From: Dermacentor variabilis
Taxonomy: Eukaryota > Arthropoda > Arachnida > Ixodida > Ixodidae
DNA length: 64,000 nt
Reading direction: 5' to 3'
Assembly (NCBI RefSeq): GCF_050947875.1
Contig: NC_134569.1
Span: forward strand, 208,451,627-208,515,626
The notes beneath the pieces are model-generated. The model did no database searches. It was not told the origin of the DNA and saw nothing but the letters and a program-made list of their open reading frames with translations. A program made the position numbers and the translations under genes. Positions 11,579 to 22,757 of this stretch are shown here, piece after piece (the first letter of the stretch is position 1; every line of letters begins with the position of its first letter).

Positions 11579-12531
11579 CGCCCATACATTCGTGCTCTTA
11601 AAGGGCACAAAAGAATGCCCGGGAATGAGGGAATGCTTTGAGATAAGATGTTTTCTTCACAATTTATAGTGCGGTTTGGATTGAGTCCGGTATTTTCGAC
11701 GTGACGTATGCAAAAGCGAATTGCTTTTGCTTGTAATTTCGCCCATTCACTTTCGCACGTTTCCCCTCTACACGCAGTATTCCTATATAAGGTCTAAATA
11801 CAAAAATGACGCATGCTTTGTAATATGCCGTGCGGTAAAGCTTCGTACAGGAACTACTGCTGCATAACTGGCGCCACTACGTTGGATGGACGCACGAGAA
11901 GCCTGGAGCGAGCATTTATATAGAATGAAATAAACATTTCCTCCGTTACATGGCGTTTTGAGTCTCCTTTATGAAATTTCACGTGGCACAGATTCGATGG
12001 AGGCTTGTAAAAATCGTTCGCAATCATTCTAATTGAACAAATGACTCCGCACTAAGACAGTACGTGATTGCACAGCAGAAAAAAAAAGCGCAGCCGGCGT
12101 AGCGCGTGCGAGCTAGCGTTGAAAATGCGCGCGCTCATAAGCGAAACCGGAAGAAGTTAATCCCATCCGCTTGGTGCGCTACAGTCAATTCGGCCGCTGA
12201 GCTCTATGGGAGTGTCCGCTTCTCTATGGCTTAACCGTGTCTGTATGACTGGAAGACTATAGCAGCCGTGAGGCAGTTTAAGGGGGGAAGTGGCTTTGAA
12301 ATTCAACTTCCTTATTTCTTCATGGATTTTGATGAAAATTGGCACGAATGTTTAGAATTACTCCCTGACGCTTCCATAAAAGTTCCAAGAGCGATATCTT
12401 GAGGACATTTTATTCTATTTCATTGAGCAGAATTTTGCTCCCTCTTACTTTCTGGAGAGCGTGGGGAACTCAAAAAACATGATAGAAGGCTTGTTAAGTA
12501 TTGACTGCATAGCTAAATGCGTGCTGAAGGT
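11579..12531. other. Unassigned DNA, 11579-12531
   Basis: No gene recognised. AATAAACATTTCC at 11,927-11,940 could be another retroelement end. TTAAGGGGGGAAG at 12,278 resembles the start of a TTAA element, but no partner end was found. Confidence 0.35.
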
Positions 12532-12630
12532 CATACTTGATGAAAAAAGAGAGCGCTACGAAGACAAGGACAAAAGAACATGTACGACAGACAAGGGTCT
12601 TCGTAGCGCTCTCTTTTTTCATCAAGTATG
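12532..12630. repeat. Perfect 34-bp foldback with 31-bp spacer
   Basis: Positions 12,532-12,565 are the exact reverse complement of 12,597-12,630. The arms contain GAGAGCGCTACGAAGAC. Just outside the right arm the minus strand reads GGGCGAGTTGGTTGAGC, a motif also seen at 15,195 and, as GGGCGGGTTGGT, at 23,247 next to the second foldback. This may mark Penelope-like termini, which is inference. Confidence 0.9.
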
Positions 12631-13141
12631 CTCAACCAACTCGCCCACATCAAGCTTCTGCTGAAGGTCGTAACACTCATGCTTTCTTTTTCGTAACACA
12701 AATTTTTTGGAGTGCCATATTTATATAACCTTCACATAAAGCATACTTTCAGGGTAGACGAATAGCCATATCGTAAGCTTATAAAGGATCAAGATAAGAA
12801 AGCGAGAATGTCACGACCTGCACTGCAGCCCAAGGAACGTGACAAAAAAAGACGGAGTCAAAATATGTTAAACGGTAACAAAGAAAGCTTCAGAAACTGA
12901 GCAGAAAGGCAGAATAGCAGTTTTGAGAAAACGGCTCTCAAAGTTTCACTTTCGTTTCGCTTCTCTAAAAAAGGCTTCTTGTACATGTCTCCTATCACAG
13001 TAGGAGCACCTAGCCACCTATTAAGCATACTGGCAGCCATTCAGAGCTGTTTCTTACGTTTCAGTAGTGATTTGAGTCCTTTTTTCACCTTCCGTGCATG
13101 TCTCGTATATGAGACCGTTAATGAGGCCTAGTACGTGTTCT
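12631..13141. other. Unassigned DNA, 12631-13141
   Basis: No gene or repeat recognised between the foldback and the THAP-bearing element. Confidence 0.35.
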
Positions 13142-14863
13142 TTAAAGGGAAGCTGAAAAGTCTGTCGAATTCAATAAGACGCTCATATACGGATGCGGGA
13201 ACCTTATAAACCATGTAGGTAAAATTTGGGTTTTTTTTTTTTCAATTAGGAGCAGCGTAATCGTCGGTTAAAATTGCGCTGTAGCTCCGCCCCCCGTCGA
13301 ATGCCGCGCGCTGCTGCTGACGCTGACGATGCGAGCGGAGACCGGAAACCGCGGTGTTGTGACGTCAACTCTAGTGTTCCTTCGCAGCTTGCGCGACCGT
13401 GCCTGACCGTGCTTGTTTCTGCGTGCGTGCCATCGTAATCTGCTTCGATCGACCCTGCATTCCTCTGTTGGTGCGTCTGCGTGTATGTAGAGTGGTAGTC
13501 AACGTGCGCGTCATCAACTGAAGTGGTGGGCCGATCATGCCGGCTTTCTGTGCAGCCTACGGTTGCACGAGCACCAGCGGCCGCGACGATGTTGTCTTCC
13601 ATTGCTTCCCACAAGACAAGAAGCTTTTAACGAAGTGGGATGCTGCTGTGAAGCGAAAGAATTTCAAGTCCTCAAGAACAACAGTGCTGTGCTCCAACCA
13701 CTTCCGTGACGACGATTATCACGAGAATTTATCATTAAAACCTGCGTTGGGTTTGCCAGTCAAGTCGGCTCGTCTAAGGCCCGGCGCAGTGCCGTCAGTG
13801 TTCGCGTACACAAGGAGCGTACACACGAACTCGCCCAAACCTGGATTTTGATTTACTGCGAGCTCCTTCGTGTTAGCACGCTGAACGGAAGGTGCATGTT
13901 TATCTCCCGCCCTTGACGCAGGTTTCGTCGCAAAGTGCCGCGAATTTTCTATTTGCACGTGTGTTGTAAGACAGCCTACATGCAGCTACCATAACACAGT
14001 GCAAATGTAGAGTTTGCATGTGCTGGAAAGCCGGCGCACGCCAGGACGCTACGCTCCCCCCTTCTCTCGCGCACAGCGAGAAACCGACCGTCTCACGTAG
14101 CCGACGAAATTCGCCGCCTTTACGACTTCGGTTACGAGTAGTGTGCGGATGGCGCACAGATGAAGGTCACTACCCGTACTGCATGAACCGGGAAGCTTAT
14201 CACGCGTTTAAACCGTCTTTGTAGTTTGCCGACAGCTTTGGACAGCTCACAAATGCCGACGATCGCATCCACGCTTACGTTCAACGAGGAAGCATGCAGG
14301 AACACAACACTACAGTTGTTTGACCGGAAACGAGCTCACTAGATCGGCGAAAGATCGGCGAGATCATTAGATCGCTTTGCAAAAAAACATACTCACCAAA
14401 GAGCATTTCCAACGCGAGGAGATCCCAAGACTTCGCTTTCGTTCGCGTCGAAAGCACTGCTCGCACCAGCATCGTTTGCTTCTTCGAGAGGCCGGCTCTT
14501 CGCAATCGGCTCGTACATGTAGGGAGCAACGCCGAACTCCTCAGAAAAACGCAGTCTCTCTAAATTTTCCATTACCGTCTCAGAAGAACAGCATCAAACT
14601 ACCTGGTACCGCGCTTCATGTGTAGCGGCAGCGGTCGGTTCGGACTAACACAAACGTTGACGTCACGAGGCGCCCGACCAATCACAGGCGGAAACGAGAC
14701 GCGCGAGCTGGGCATGTCCACTGCTGCACTTTTCGTCGAAATATAATATATTTGCGCTTTCTTTCGCTCAATTTCGATACGATATTCGAATTCGGAGGGT
14801 TGAAAACCATTATGTACACATGTTCACTCATTTTTTCTGGAAAACCTTTCAGCTTCCCTTTAA
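13142..14863 (+). mobile_element. Kolobok-like DNA transposon (TTAA, 1.7 kb) carrying a THAP ORF
   Basis: TTAA at 13,142-13,145 and 14,860-14,863 flank a 1,714-bp unit. It starts AGGGAAGCTGAAAAG and ends, as reverse complement, AGGGAAGCTGAAAGG, so the terminal inverted repeats match at 14 of 15 bases. The only recognisable gene inside is a THAP zinc finger. TTAA duplications, ends beginning AGG and a THAP domain together are known hallmarks of the Kolobok superfamily. PiggyBac also uses TTAA but has no THAP. No transposase catalytic domain is visible, so the copy is non-autonomous or its catalytic exons were lost. Confidence 0.75.
13537..13851 (+). CDS. THAP-domain protein (about 104 aa), inside TTAA element
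   Basis: The ORF starts with ATG and opens [10 protein letters not shown], giving the first two zinc ligands (Cys5, Cys10). It continues with [10 protein letters not shown], a central KWDAAV with the conserved Trp (about residue 34), TVLCSNHF with the last Cys and His (about residues 57-60), and ends the domain with GAVPSVF, the AVPTIF box of THAP fingers. All C2CH ligands and the Trp are present, so the DNA-binding fold should be intact. Only about 14 residues follow before the stop, far shorter than full THAP transposases. The likely role is sequence-specific binding to the element's ends, possibly as the first exon of a longer transposase. GC-rich DNA with a CCGCCCCC-type box lies 250 bp upstream. 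It is intact with no shift or stop. Confidence 0.8.
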   Translation: MPAFCAAYGCTSTSGRDDVVFHCFPQDKKLLTKWDAAVKRKNFKSSRTTVLCSNHFRDDDYHENLSLKPALGLPVKSARLRPGAVPSVFAYTRSVHTNSPKPGF

Positions 14864-15189
14864 GTAAATGTGCCGTGCACAGACAAGTGGAAACCAATCA
14901 TGTGTTTTGGAAAAGCTAGCAAAAAGGAAGGCAGTAAGTTGAAAAAACTGCGATAAGCCGAGTTTATGTTAAAAGCCAACAGAAGAGTGTGAATATATCA
15001 AACTCTGAAGGCCTGTCCATACACCTATTAGGCGTCTTGGTGCTCATACTGTGACTGGAGACTGCACATGTGCATGTACGTAAATTAGGGAACACGTGCT
15101 GTCTTGCAACAATGGCACCTTTCCCTGCTTGGTAAGGTTCTATGCATAACATGGCTGTATTGCAGTGAAGCTAACATTAAGAAAAATAG
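14864..15189. other. Unassigned DNA, 14864-15189
   Basis: Nothing recognised between the THAP element and the Penelope-like element. Confidence 0.35.
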
Positions 15190-15368
15190 TAAACTGGGCG
15201 AGTTGGTAGCTGTTGATGGTTGCAGGTGAAGCGCGAAACTGAAACGTGGCCATAGTTAATTTTAAAGGTAAATACTGCAAAGTGACGCAATGGCACGTTT
15301 CAATGTATTTTTATGCCTTTTGTTTAATTCGACCAGTCTCAATGGTCCCGTCAGGATCTAATTAACGG

Positions 15369-15420
15369 GCATGCCTCATAATCAGAACTGGTTTTGGCAA
15401 GTAAAACCCCAGAAAGATGA
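15369..15420 (+). repeat. 3' fragment of tick tRNA-derived SINE
   Basis: ATGCCTCATAATCAGAACTG followed by GGTTTTGGCAAGTAAAACCCC matches the 3' part of the complete SINE at 22,349-22,395 (GTGCCTCATAATGAG, then GTGGTTTTGACACGTAAAACC). Only the tail is present, and it sits in the 3' region of the Penelope element. Confidence 0.65.
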
Positions 15421-15605
15421 TCAAATTAATGGAATTGGACTGTATATATGGCTAATGAGTAGAGCCACACTGTCTAAAACCGGTACAACAAGAAAACACC
15501 AAGAAACCTAAATGATCCATTGCAAATGCAGTCAAGATTCATGGCATGCGCAAATAATCTAGCTTTCTCACAGACAATGATAGTGATAGTATGCTGATAC
15601 ATTGG

Positions 15606-16192
15606 TCAGCGGCCGAGAGGATTTGCCCTTTCTACTAATAATCTTACACACTTGCGCTTATCCCTGTATATAACAGCGGTGTCATTTAGTAGAGGGCGAC
15701 ATGGACATGTATTGCTATGCAAATCAAGAAAATCGTCACCTGACACACTATTTCTGTGCTCTCTTAAGTGCTCATTAATGCATCTTCCGGTTTGGCCTAT
15801 GTAGCATCTACAGCATGACAGTGGAATATGATAGACCACTCCTACAGCGCATCCGACGAACTCATATTTGCGATTCTTACCACAAACCGGCTTTTTTATC
15901 CTTATTGGGTTAGTGGTTTTACACAAGCTGCTTAGCTTATTTGGAGCTGAAAAAACACCCGCACGTTACCTTGGCTTCCTAATCTGGTGTATATACAGAA
16001 TCACAGTGGTTTTAACCTGGTCACGGCTGCTAGCTCTTGCATTTTTTTTGCACGGAAGCATCGTCTCGAACGTTCCTGTTTGAGCAGCCTTTCTGCCACC
16101 GACACCAACACGAGGTTAGGGTAACCAGCCTCCTTAAGACTTGCAGCCTGTTGCTGGAAACTGGTTTTCATTAGGACGTTTTTGAAACACAT
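15606..16192 (-). pseudogene. Penelope-like element: C-terminal part with GIY-YIG endonuclease
   Basis: Minus-strand frames read KEAGYPNLVLVSVAERLL (linker helix, about 16,100), then KTTNPIRIKKPVCGKN, then VGVVYHIPLSCCRCYIGQTG followed by RCINEHLREHRNSV (15,740-15,840), then HSNTCPC. The GVVY...YIGQTGR...REH pattern is the GIY-YIG nuclease core, with the conserved Arg and the following His. A frameshift near 15,950-16,000 separates linker and nuclease. The downstream half of the nuclease is short and ends with a stop at 15,606. The domain nicks target DNA for Penelope insertion. Confidence 0.8.
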
Positions 16193-16812
16193 GTCAGTTA
16201 CGAAGGGTGTAAGATTGAGCTTGTTGATAAATTATGCTTCAAAGTCAGGTTAACTGCGCATTGAAAGCCACCAGAAGGGATAGAGAACAGAGCGCTGAAC
16301 TTCCAACTGTTTATTTTCTTTTCAGAAAGCATCACTATTTATACAGTCACACAATAGCCCACCAACCATGCTTAGAACGCCACGACAAAGCCACACAAAA
16401 TTCAACGTGGTGATAGCCCGAGGTATCTGATGTTGTCAGTGAGAGCGTAGAGGGATACTGATGCAACCGCCCTTTAAACGTAGTTTCTCCCGCTTTGATT
16501 ATCTCACTTGTGACACGGTCTCCGTGTTTTGCTACGATAAAACATTTTTTTTTAAATTTCTGCCTACATCCACATGCGCAGCAGTGGGCAGAAAGCCATC
16601 CCTATTAGTCAGTTAAGCCCCTCTTCACCAAATTCAGATGGGCTGAATGAAATTGGAGAATGGGTTTCTTAGCTCATGGACTGTAAGCCCAGCAAGTCCT
16701 ACTATCAGTAGAGATGAACTGAAAGTCAAGAAACTGAAACGTATTGAACTTCAAAAGTCACTTAAAGAGCGCTCAAACACTCGCAAAAAATCTTAGACAT
16801 CAGGACATTTTT

Positions 16813-17570
16813 CTAGAAAGCTGTTACTAGGGAAATCCAGAAACATAAAAGATTGTTGACAAATCTAAAAGCTCGCTGAAAAACTGTTAGTCCCGTGAGG
16901 TGGTCATATATGTGCCTATCTAATTGTGCTAAATATACGTTGCTAAAGACGGGAGCCAGACACAACCCTATGCAAATGCCTTTCTTCTGCAGATGCGGCT
17001 TATTCCACTGTGCAAAGGTTGACGACATGTAAAAACACCATAATTCTAAATACCCTTCTACTGAGACAACCTGCTTCCTGTGAAAACCTTACGGCGCCAT
17101 ATTTGTCAATACAATCCTCGACACATTGAATAAGGTCATTGAGCAGGATAGAATAATAATTCTTTGACCTTAGCTGAGAAGGCCTTGAAGCCCTTTTTGC
17201 CGTGAAACGTAACAAAATCAAGGATTAATCAGAACCTTTTACAAGAAACTGGTCATCATTCTCTTTAACGTTCAGCTTTGAAACCAGATACAGGGCAGCT
17301 TGCTTCTGCCAGGTACCCCTTTCGGAAATTATGACCCGAAAAGGAACATCCTCCTTGTGCACTTACTAAAAATTACATCTCTGAACTTTTCCTTTGTTTA
17401 TCGAGATTGAACTTTCTGTAAATTTCACTTGGTTTCGCTGCTACTTTCATAAGTGATACATCCTTGCGCTCATTGAACACTGCAGAAATTGCTTGACTCT
17501 CTTTTTCCAAGAAACATTTAAAGGAAAAAACTGCAAAACCACCCTCTTTGTCAGCTGGTATGACAGACAA
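16813..17570 (-). pseudogene. Penelope-like element: reverse transcriptase, mutated catalytic site
   Basis: From the N-side, minus-strand frames show VIPADKEGGFAVF (about 17,530-17,570), YRKFNLDKQRK, QLRSKNYYSILLNDLIQC (about 17,100-17,170), GICIGLCLAPVFSNVYLAQL (RT motif B', about 16,930-16,980) and RFVNNLLCF (about 16,840-16,860). The last is the polymerase active-site motif, normally with two Asp. Both codons now read Asn (AAC AAT), so the enzyme would be inactive. At least two shifts split the domain into three frames. Confidence 0.75.
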
Positions 17571-18013
17571 TGAATTACTCTTCTGGTAAGACTACACATT
17601 TTACAGGTAATTTAGAAGGTTGGGGCTTACATCATAACAGGGCATCTAAACCTTCCGAGTTTATCCTCACACCATCTTCCTTCGGGGCTCTTCTGGACAC
17701 TTATGACGGATAGGGAAGTTCCGGTTTAGTCCAGCTGGTAGCTTGGGCAAATTTTGGACCGAGGCCAAGAACTTTGCACACACTGTTGGGAAGGATGAAA
17801 CCTTCAGAAACGTAGATATCACTTGTTGCTTTCTGTCAATCCTTGTTCACGTGAGCCCGTAGTAGTCTTATTTGAGGTTGTCAAAGGAACTTGGTGACCT
17901 GATCAGCTAAGTGCAGGTGCCTCCACAGAAGATTCCTTGCGATGCACGGCTCGTACTGATCAAACATCTGTACGCTGAGATAATCTCTGTGGAGACACGC
18001 CTGCTGAAGTCGT

Positions 18014-18349
18014 TTAGTACGTACAGTCTTCAAAATTCTTTTTCCGTGACCGACATCCGAATGGTGCGAAACCAGTAAACAACGATTTTATATCCTGTGG
18101 AAGCTGCTTGTTATGAATACAGAACCTTAGGACACACGTGCTGCTGGCAGCCGTGGCAATGAGGGCAACAGTATGCCCGGAATCCTGAGGAACATATTGA
18201 AAAAAGCCTGTTGTACTTGAAATGAAATCCACAAGGGCGACAATATGGGCTTGTTGGTCGGTCATCATGGAATGGCATCTGGGTAGTGCAGCAAAACACG
18301 GACACAATAAAAGAAAGCTAGAACTACCTGTGAGCACATATATATGCAC
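18014..18349 (-). pseudogene. Penelope-like element: N-terminal region
   Basis: A minus-strand frame reads SSFLLLCPCF, CHSMMTDQQAHIV, and RFCIHNKQLPQDIKSLFTGF. I take it as the poorly conserved N-terminal part of the Penelope polyprotein because it lies just upstream of the RT in the same orientation. This assignment is by position more than by motif. Confidence 0.4.
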
Positions 18350-18554
18350 AAGTGCATGGTTGAATAAACTCGCAGGTGTTTAACTTGTTTTCTTTTGTGG
18401 CTACTTTTTCTTGAATTTTGATTGCTACATATATTGTAATTCCCGCAAAAAGCATCAGCTGGTAGTCACCACTGTACTTTGCCATGCAATTTGTATTTTG
18501 TTATGCAATTTTAGCATCTCAGCGCGCGCCTGAAGGCGAAATTGTTGCCTAGGC

Positions 18555-18592
18555 AAACTATCGCCGAAGTGAAACGTTTCAGAATACGTCCC
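18555..18592 (-). mobile_element. Solo right end of the Harbinger family found at 30.7-58.0 kb
   Basis: ATCGCCGAAGTGAAACGTTT, continuing CAGAATACGTCCC, matches the right inverted repeat at 57,946-57,980 over its outer 20 bases exactly, then diverges. No left end is seen within 1 kb, so this is a truncated copy or a remnant MITE of the same family. Confidence 0.6.
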
Positions 18593-21500
18593 CAAGTATG
18601 TGCACAAATACTTCACTGAAAAACATTTCAGGCGTATCTTTTCTTTGTTTTGCTAAAATTTCGCAGCAACACAGCATTTCTTTACTCCAAGTTATTTATG
18701 AATCGCTAGATGTCATTATCTACGTCGTTCATACATACTTTAGGCAGTGCAAACGGCACACCCACTTGCGAGCTTCTCCAATACCGACGTGTCTGTTATA
18801 AGGCGATGACACACATATATATATATATATAATATATAATATAAATTCTGGACAAATCGGACCAAGCCAACATGCTAAGCATATAATGAACGATGAGTGC
18901 CAACAAGTGGGATCTTGTTTTGAAATCGAACTAGAAATGAAGGAAACGAAAACGCAGGTTAAGATTACGGTAGATTACGGTAGAGATTACGGTTACGGTA
19001 GTACCCATGTAGTGGTTTCAATACCACTTTTCATCAGGCCTATAAGAAAGTGGCGGTCATATGCAGCTGTATACCGATAAAGCATGTAGTTAAATTTCAC
19101 ATGTTGCCCTTGCAGCGAAGGTCGGCGCAAGCTGGCTGAGAGGGTTTGCTTACCTCCAGAGATGGCGCGCATACAAAGACACACACGTATCGATGCAGGA
19201 ATTTCTATAGGCTCCACAAATACTCATTGCATCTATTCAATGACATTGCGTTATGCATAACGGCACAAGAAAGCTTCGAGACTCAGCTGCGTTAGTTACG
19301 CCAACTTCGAAAAGTAAACAGGAAGCTGCCATGGCACTTTTTGCAGGAAGCAGGTGGCGCTTCATGCACCAGAAACCAAAACAGAAACTAGCAAAGCCAT
19401 TTTTTTTTGTAAGCGTTAATCTCGTTCTCAGCACTCGGAAGTTATTCTATTGGTTTGTTGCAGGGCGTCCGTGTCATCGAAGGATTCAGTCCCAGTTTAA
19501 ATGGTTTAAATTCTTCAAACAGTTTGTATATTTTGCACCGCCAGTACACAGAAGCGTTTTATAACGATCTTTATTGATAAATCGATATGTGGCCATTGTT
19601 TATTGCGTTTTGAAGAGCACTCGCTTCGTCTTTCCAACAAGACGCGTAGGTTCGCCGCTCCGATTTGCATTTAAGGTGAGCTTTTGATAGCCTTACTTTA
19701 TCCATTTACGTGCTGTAGATGCGTTGTGACGCCTTTCAGTAGTTTGCGACGACGCAGAGTATAACAGCGGAGTCCCGCTGTTTACCTGTAACATGTTAAA
19801 CGAAGCAAAACCTCGGTAGTGCATCGTAAATTTTTTCTAAACATAATGCAGGCACCACTCGCACCGTTAAAGCATGACTGTTAAGAAGCATTTGCAGCAG
19901 CTCATTTGTCACTACGTTGGAGCGAGAATATTGCTCATCTGTCGCTTCACCTTTCTTTACTGCTCCGTATTTTTGTGTATCCGGATATTTTAATTTTATG
20001 CAAACCACCCCTTCCGTATGAAAAAGAAAAGAATTTAGGGAAAGGAAGATGCAAGAGTTGCAAGGAAGGTGCAACAGTTGTGTGAAATAAATAGTGCTTT
20101 ACCAACATCTGTAGTGACCTAATGATCGTGCGCCTTGGGCGAATTCATTTTGTGTAAAAATGTGTTCCGGCTACTTAAAAGGTAAGCGTGACGTTGTGGC
20201 ATCAACTGCTATCTCTCTTGTTGAATGAATTTTTGACAATACGTCATTGTCATGGTGCCGAGGCAAAACACAACTGAAAGTCACCTTGCAACCAAAACGT
20301 TGCCTTTCAACATACAACAGGAGCACATAAAGAAAACATTAGTGTATGCTTCAGTATACCTTATTTTTACAGCTATTTTGAGCTATAAAGCTTAGGTAGT
20401 TGTGAAAATGAGAGGCAGCTGTGATGGATATAAAAGAGCATAGTATGCTTGCAATACCTAGAAATTTTCTAAGGACGAAATTTCAGTACTCGAAAACAGT
20501 GCATAAAACTAGAGCACTGCATGGACGCTTTTCCCTGGCCTGACCCGAGCCAGTGAGTGCCATGCACTGGTCCACCCTTGTATAGCTCAGCTAGGTTTGT
20601 CCAGTTAGCCCTTGGGAGCCTCAGTGTAGCATGATCCACCTCTCTCTTGTTATGAAGATGCCAACTGCATACGTATTTGCTAGATACAAATCTTACTAAG
20701 CAGTTTTCCACTTGCGTTGCTGCCGACAAGTGCCAAAAAAAAAACATACCTTTGTTGATTATCCTTGTCTGTGATTGTACGATATGAAAGACCGTACACA
20801 TTAACACTCGTGTGCCCATACTGTAACACGGAACAGTTTCTGTAACATTATTCAGCTTCTTTTAAGGCCATCAATTTTTTTTCAGTCAGCTATTCAAGTA
20901 TACGTTTCATAATAGTGTGTATTCTGGCTGTCTACGTTTTTTTAGAGCGTGTGGGGGCGTCAAGCTAAGTGCCCATACAGCGCAAACAATGCCATTTTTT
21001 TTCATTCAAGATTGTATGTTTCTTTGTTCTAATTCCCAGCGAAGCCATGCAGAGACGGACTGTACATTTAGCATGTCAAAACTTCATTCAAAAGGGCATC
21101 GAGAGGTGGAAATTTCTTTCTGCATCATTTTTCACCAGCCCCGCACCAACATTGCCTGTTATTGCAGCGTCCATGCTGTTTTGGGAGAAAGTATCTGAGA
21201 ACACTTGAAAGTCTGAATTCAAATATGCTTATTACGGTATGCAAGAAATTATGACATATTATTCATCACGCTTGAACAGTAAAGAACTTGAATGGAAACC
21301 ATTAGCAGGTTGCACTATGCCTTAACATATAACATAATTTGTGAATGTGCCTTGTAAAATATATTTGCTGGTGCATTAGTGAATTATTTTTTGCTTTGGG
21401 CAAGTGTTTAAAAAGTTCTTGCATTAAAGCGTCTACAGGGCAAGGTCATTGCAAGGCGTCACATTACTCAGAGCCACCTTAAGTCTTTATCTTTCTGCAG

Positions 21501-22177
21501 AAATTAGAATGTCCAGCGATTCTCCTTTAAGCATGTCTTCTGCTCATGTAAATGTAACCAGCTGCACTGAAATTTGTTACTTACGATTTTGGCTGCTATT
21601 ATCCAGAATTCCTTAAGCAATTGAACGCAGTCTAGGGAATTTTTCGTGTCTGTGTTCCTTCCACTATTAAAGAGGCCCAACTCTACAATGCCACCATAAA
21701 TCTGTGTAATTAGACATCAATTTATTCTCGCTTCGACATCTTGTTACATTTTAAATTAGCCCTTCGGCACCACTCCCCACTCAGCTAATGCTCTCCTTGT
21801 TGTCTGTTGGGAGGCTCTCATCATGACCTGCATTCAAATGAGTCATCAGTCTTTACCTTACTGCAATATCAGTATTTACCAGTGTCTGGAGGACAGAAAT
21901 AAAGTGGAGTGCAGTTAACGCAGAGGTTGTCACTGTTGCTGTTCTGCCAGATATTTGGGCGCATTCCTAATATGCACCATCGGCCAATATGAACAAGAAC
22001 CCCTCATGTGTGTTTGAACCGCAATTCCTACGACATGCAAATCAGAACTTTACTCGATTGGTTATGTAGTTTTCCTGTTGGAAAATCCTGCTCATGGAAC
22101 TTGTTCTTTGTTGTAACGCCACACAAAGAAAATTGCTGGCCTTTAACATGTATCCAGTGTGTCTTTTCATATTGACT
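18593..22177. other. Unassigned DNA, 18593-22177
   Basis: No gene recognised. It holds a short AT microsatellite (18,810-18,845), a small direct repeat of GATTACGGTA at 18,963-18,998, and many short ORFs without domains. Base composition is AT-rich and uniform. Confidence 0.4.
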
Positions 22178-22400
22178 GAGGGTTTACACTTAGTGTTAGG
22201 CTGCTGAGCACGAGGTCGTGAGATCGAATCCCGGCCACGGCGACCACATTTCGATGAGGGCGAAATGCGAAAACACCCGTGCACTTACATTTATGTGCAC
22301 GTTAAAGAACCCCAGGTGGTCAAAATTTTTGGAGTCATCCACTACGGCGTGCCTCATAATGAGAAAGTGGTTTTGACACGTAAAACCTCATAATTTATTA
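22178..22400 (+). repeat. Tick tRNA-derived SINE (Ruka type)
   Basis: The plus strand shows an internal Pol III promoter: A-box-like GTTAGGCTGCTGAGCACGAG and B box GATCGAATCCC (22,222-22,232). These are followed by CGGCCACGGCGACCACATTT, ATGTGCACGTTAAAGAACCCC and CAGGTGGTCAAAATTT, then CCTCATAAT and GGTTTTGACACGTAAAACC. I recognise this order as the Ruka SINE of hard ticks. It supports an ixodid source. The copy is moderately diverged. Confidence 0.85.
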
Positions 22401-22757
22401 AATTTTTAGGGTGTACGCTAATCGGTGGAGTGCGCTACTGTGTCATGGTCTGCCTGCTTCTGCTTTCCCATAGGCCGACAGATATCACTGATTCAAAAAG
22501 TTTTGTAAGGGTGGCAATTAAGTCCACAGTACTGCGAAATTACATATGGGAAAGCCAGCTCTATTGCAGACCTAACTGGAGACTGAAGCTCCTGGGCCCG
22601 CATCATAACTTGCTTGTGTTCCAAGCCCCGGCCACATACAACATTTGGTTGAGCCAGAACCCATAGAATAGAAACACTGCAAAATTTTAAAGTTAACTAT
22701 AATCCCGAAGTGCAAACAGCTCAACACCGCTACACAACAGCAGTTGCACTTAAATTG
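22401..22757. other. Unassigned DNA, 22401-22757
   Basis: Nothing recognised between SINE and RTE fragment. Confidence 0.35.

Larger units (their letters stand above)
15190..18350 (-). mobile_element. Decayed Penelope-like retroelement (whole span)
   Basis: On the minus strand, from about 18,350 to 15,190, there is an N-terminal region (18,014-18,349), an RT region (16,813-17,570) and a C-terminal GIY-YIG endonuclease (15,606-15,926). This is the order of EN-containing Penelope-like elements, which use RT plus a GIY-YIG nuclease for integration. The 3' side ends near GGGCGAGTTGGTAGC (15,198 on the plus strand). The piece 16,270-16,560 between RT and endonuclease looks like the 3' tail of another Penelope copy (KHGDRVTSEIIKAGE frame), perhaps a nested fragment. 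All parts are frameshifted. Confidence 0.75.

Noticed and set aside
12278..12310. TTAAGGGGGGAAGTGGCTTT as the left end of a TTAA element
   Set aside because: No matching right end within several kb.
15195..15245. Possible hammerhead ribozyme near the Penelope end (CTGTTGA ... GCGAAAC)
   Set aside because: The invariant CTGATGA is altered, and I could not draw three stems. Such ribozymes are known in Penelope elements, so a structure search would be worthwhile.
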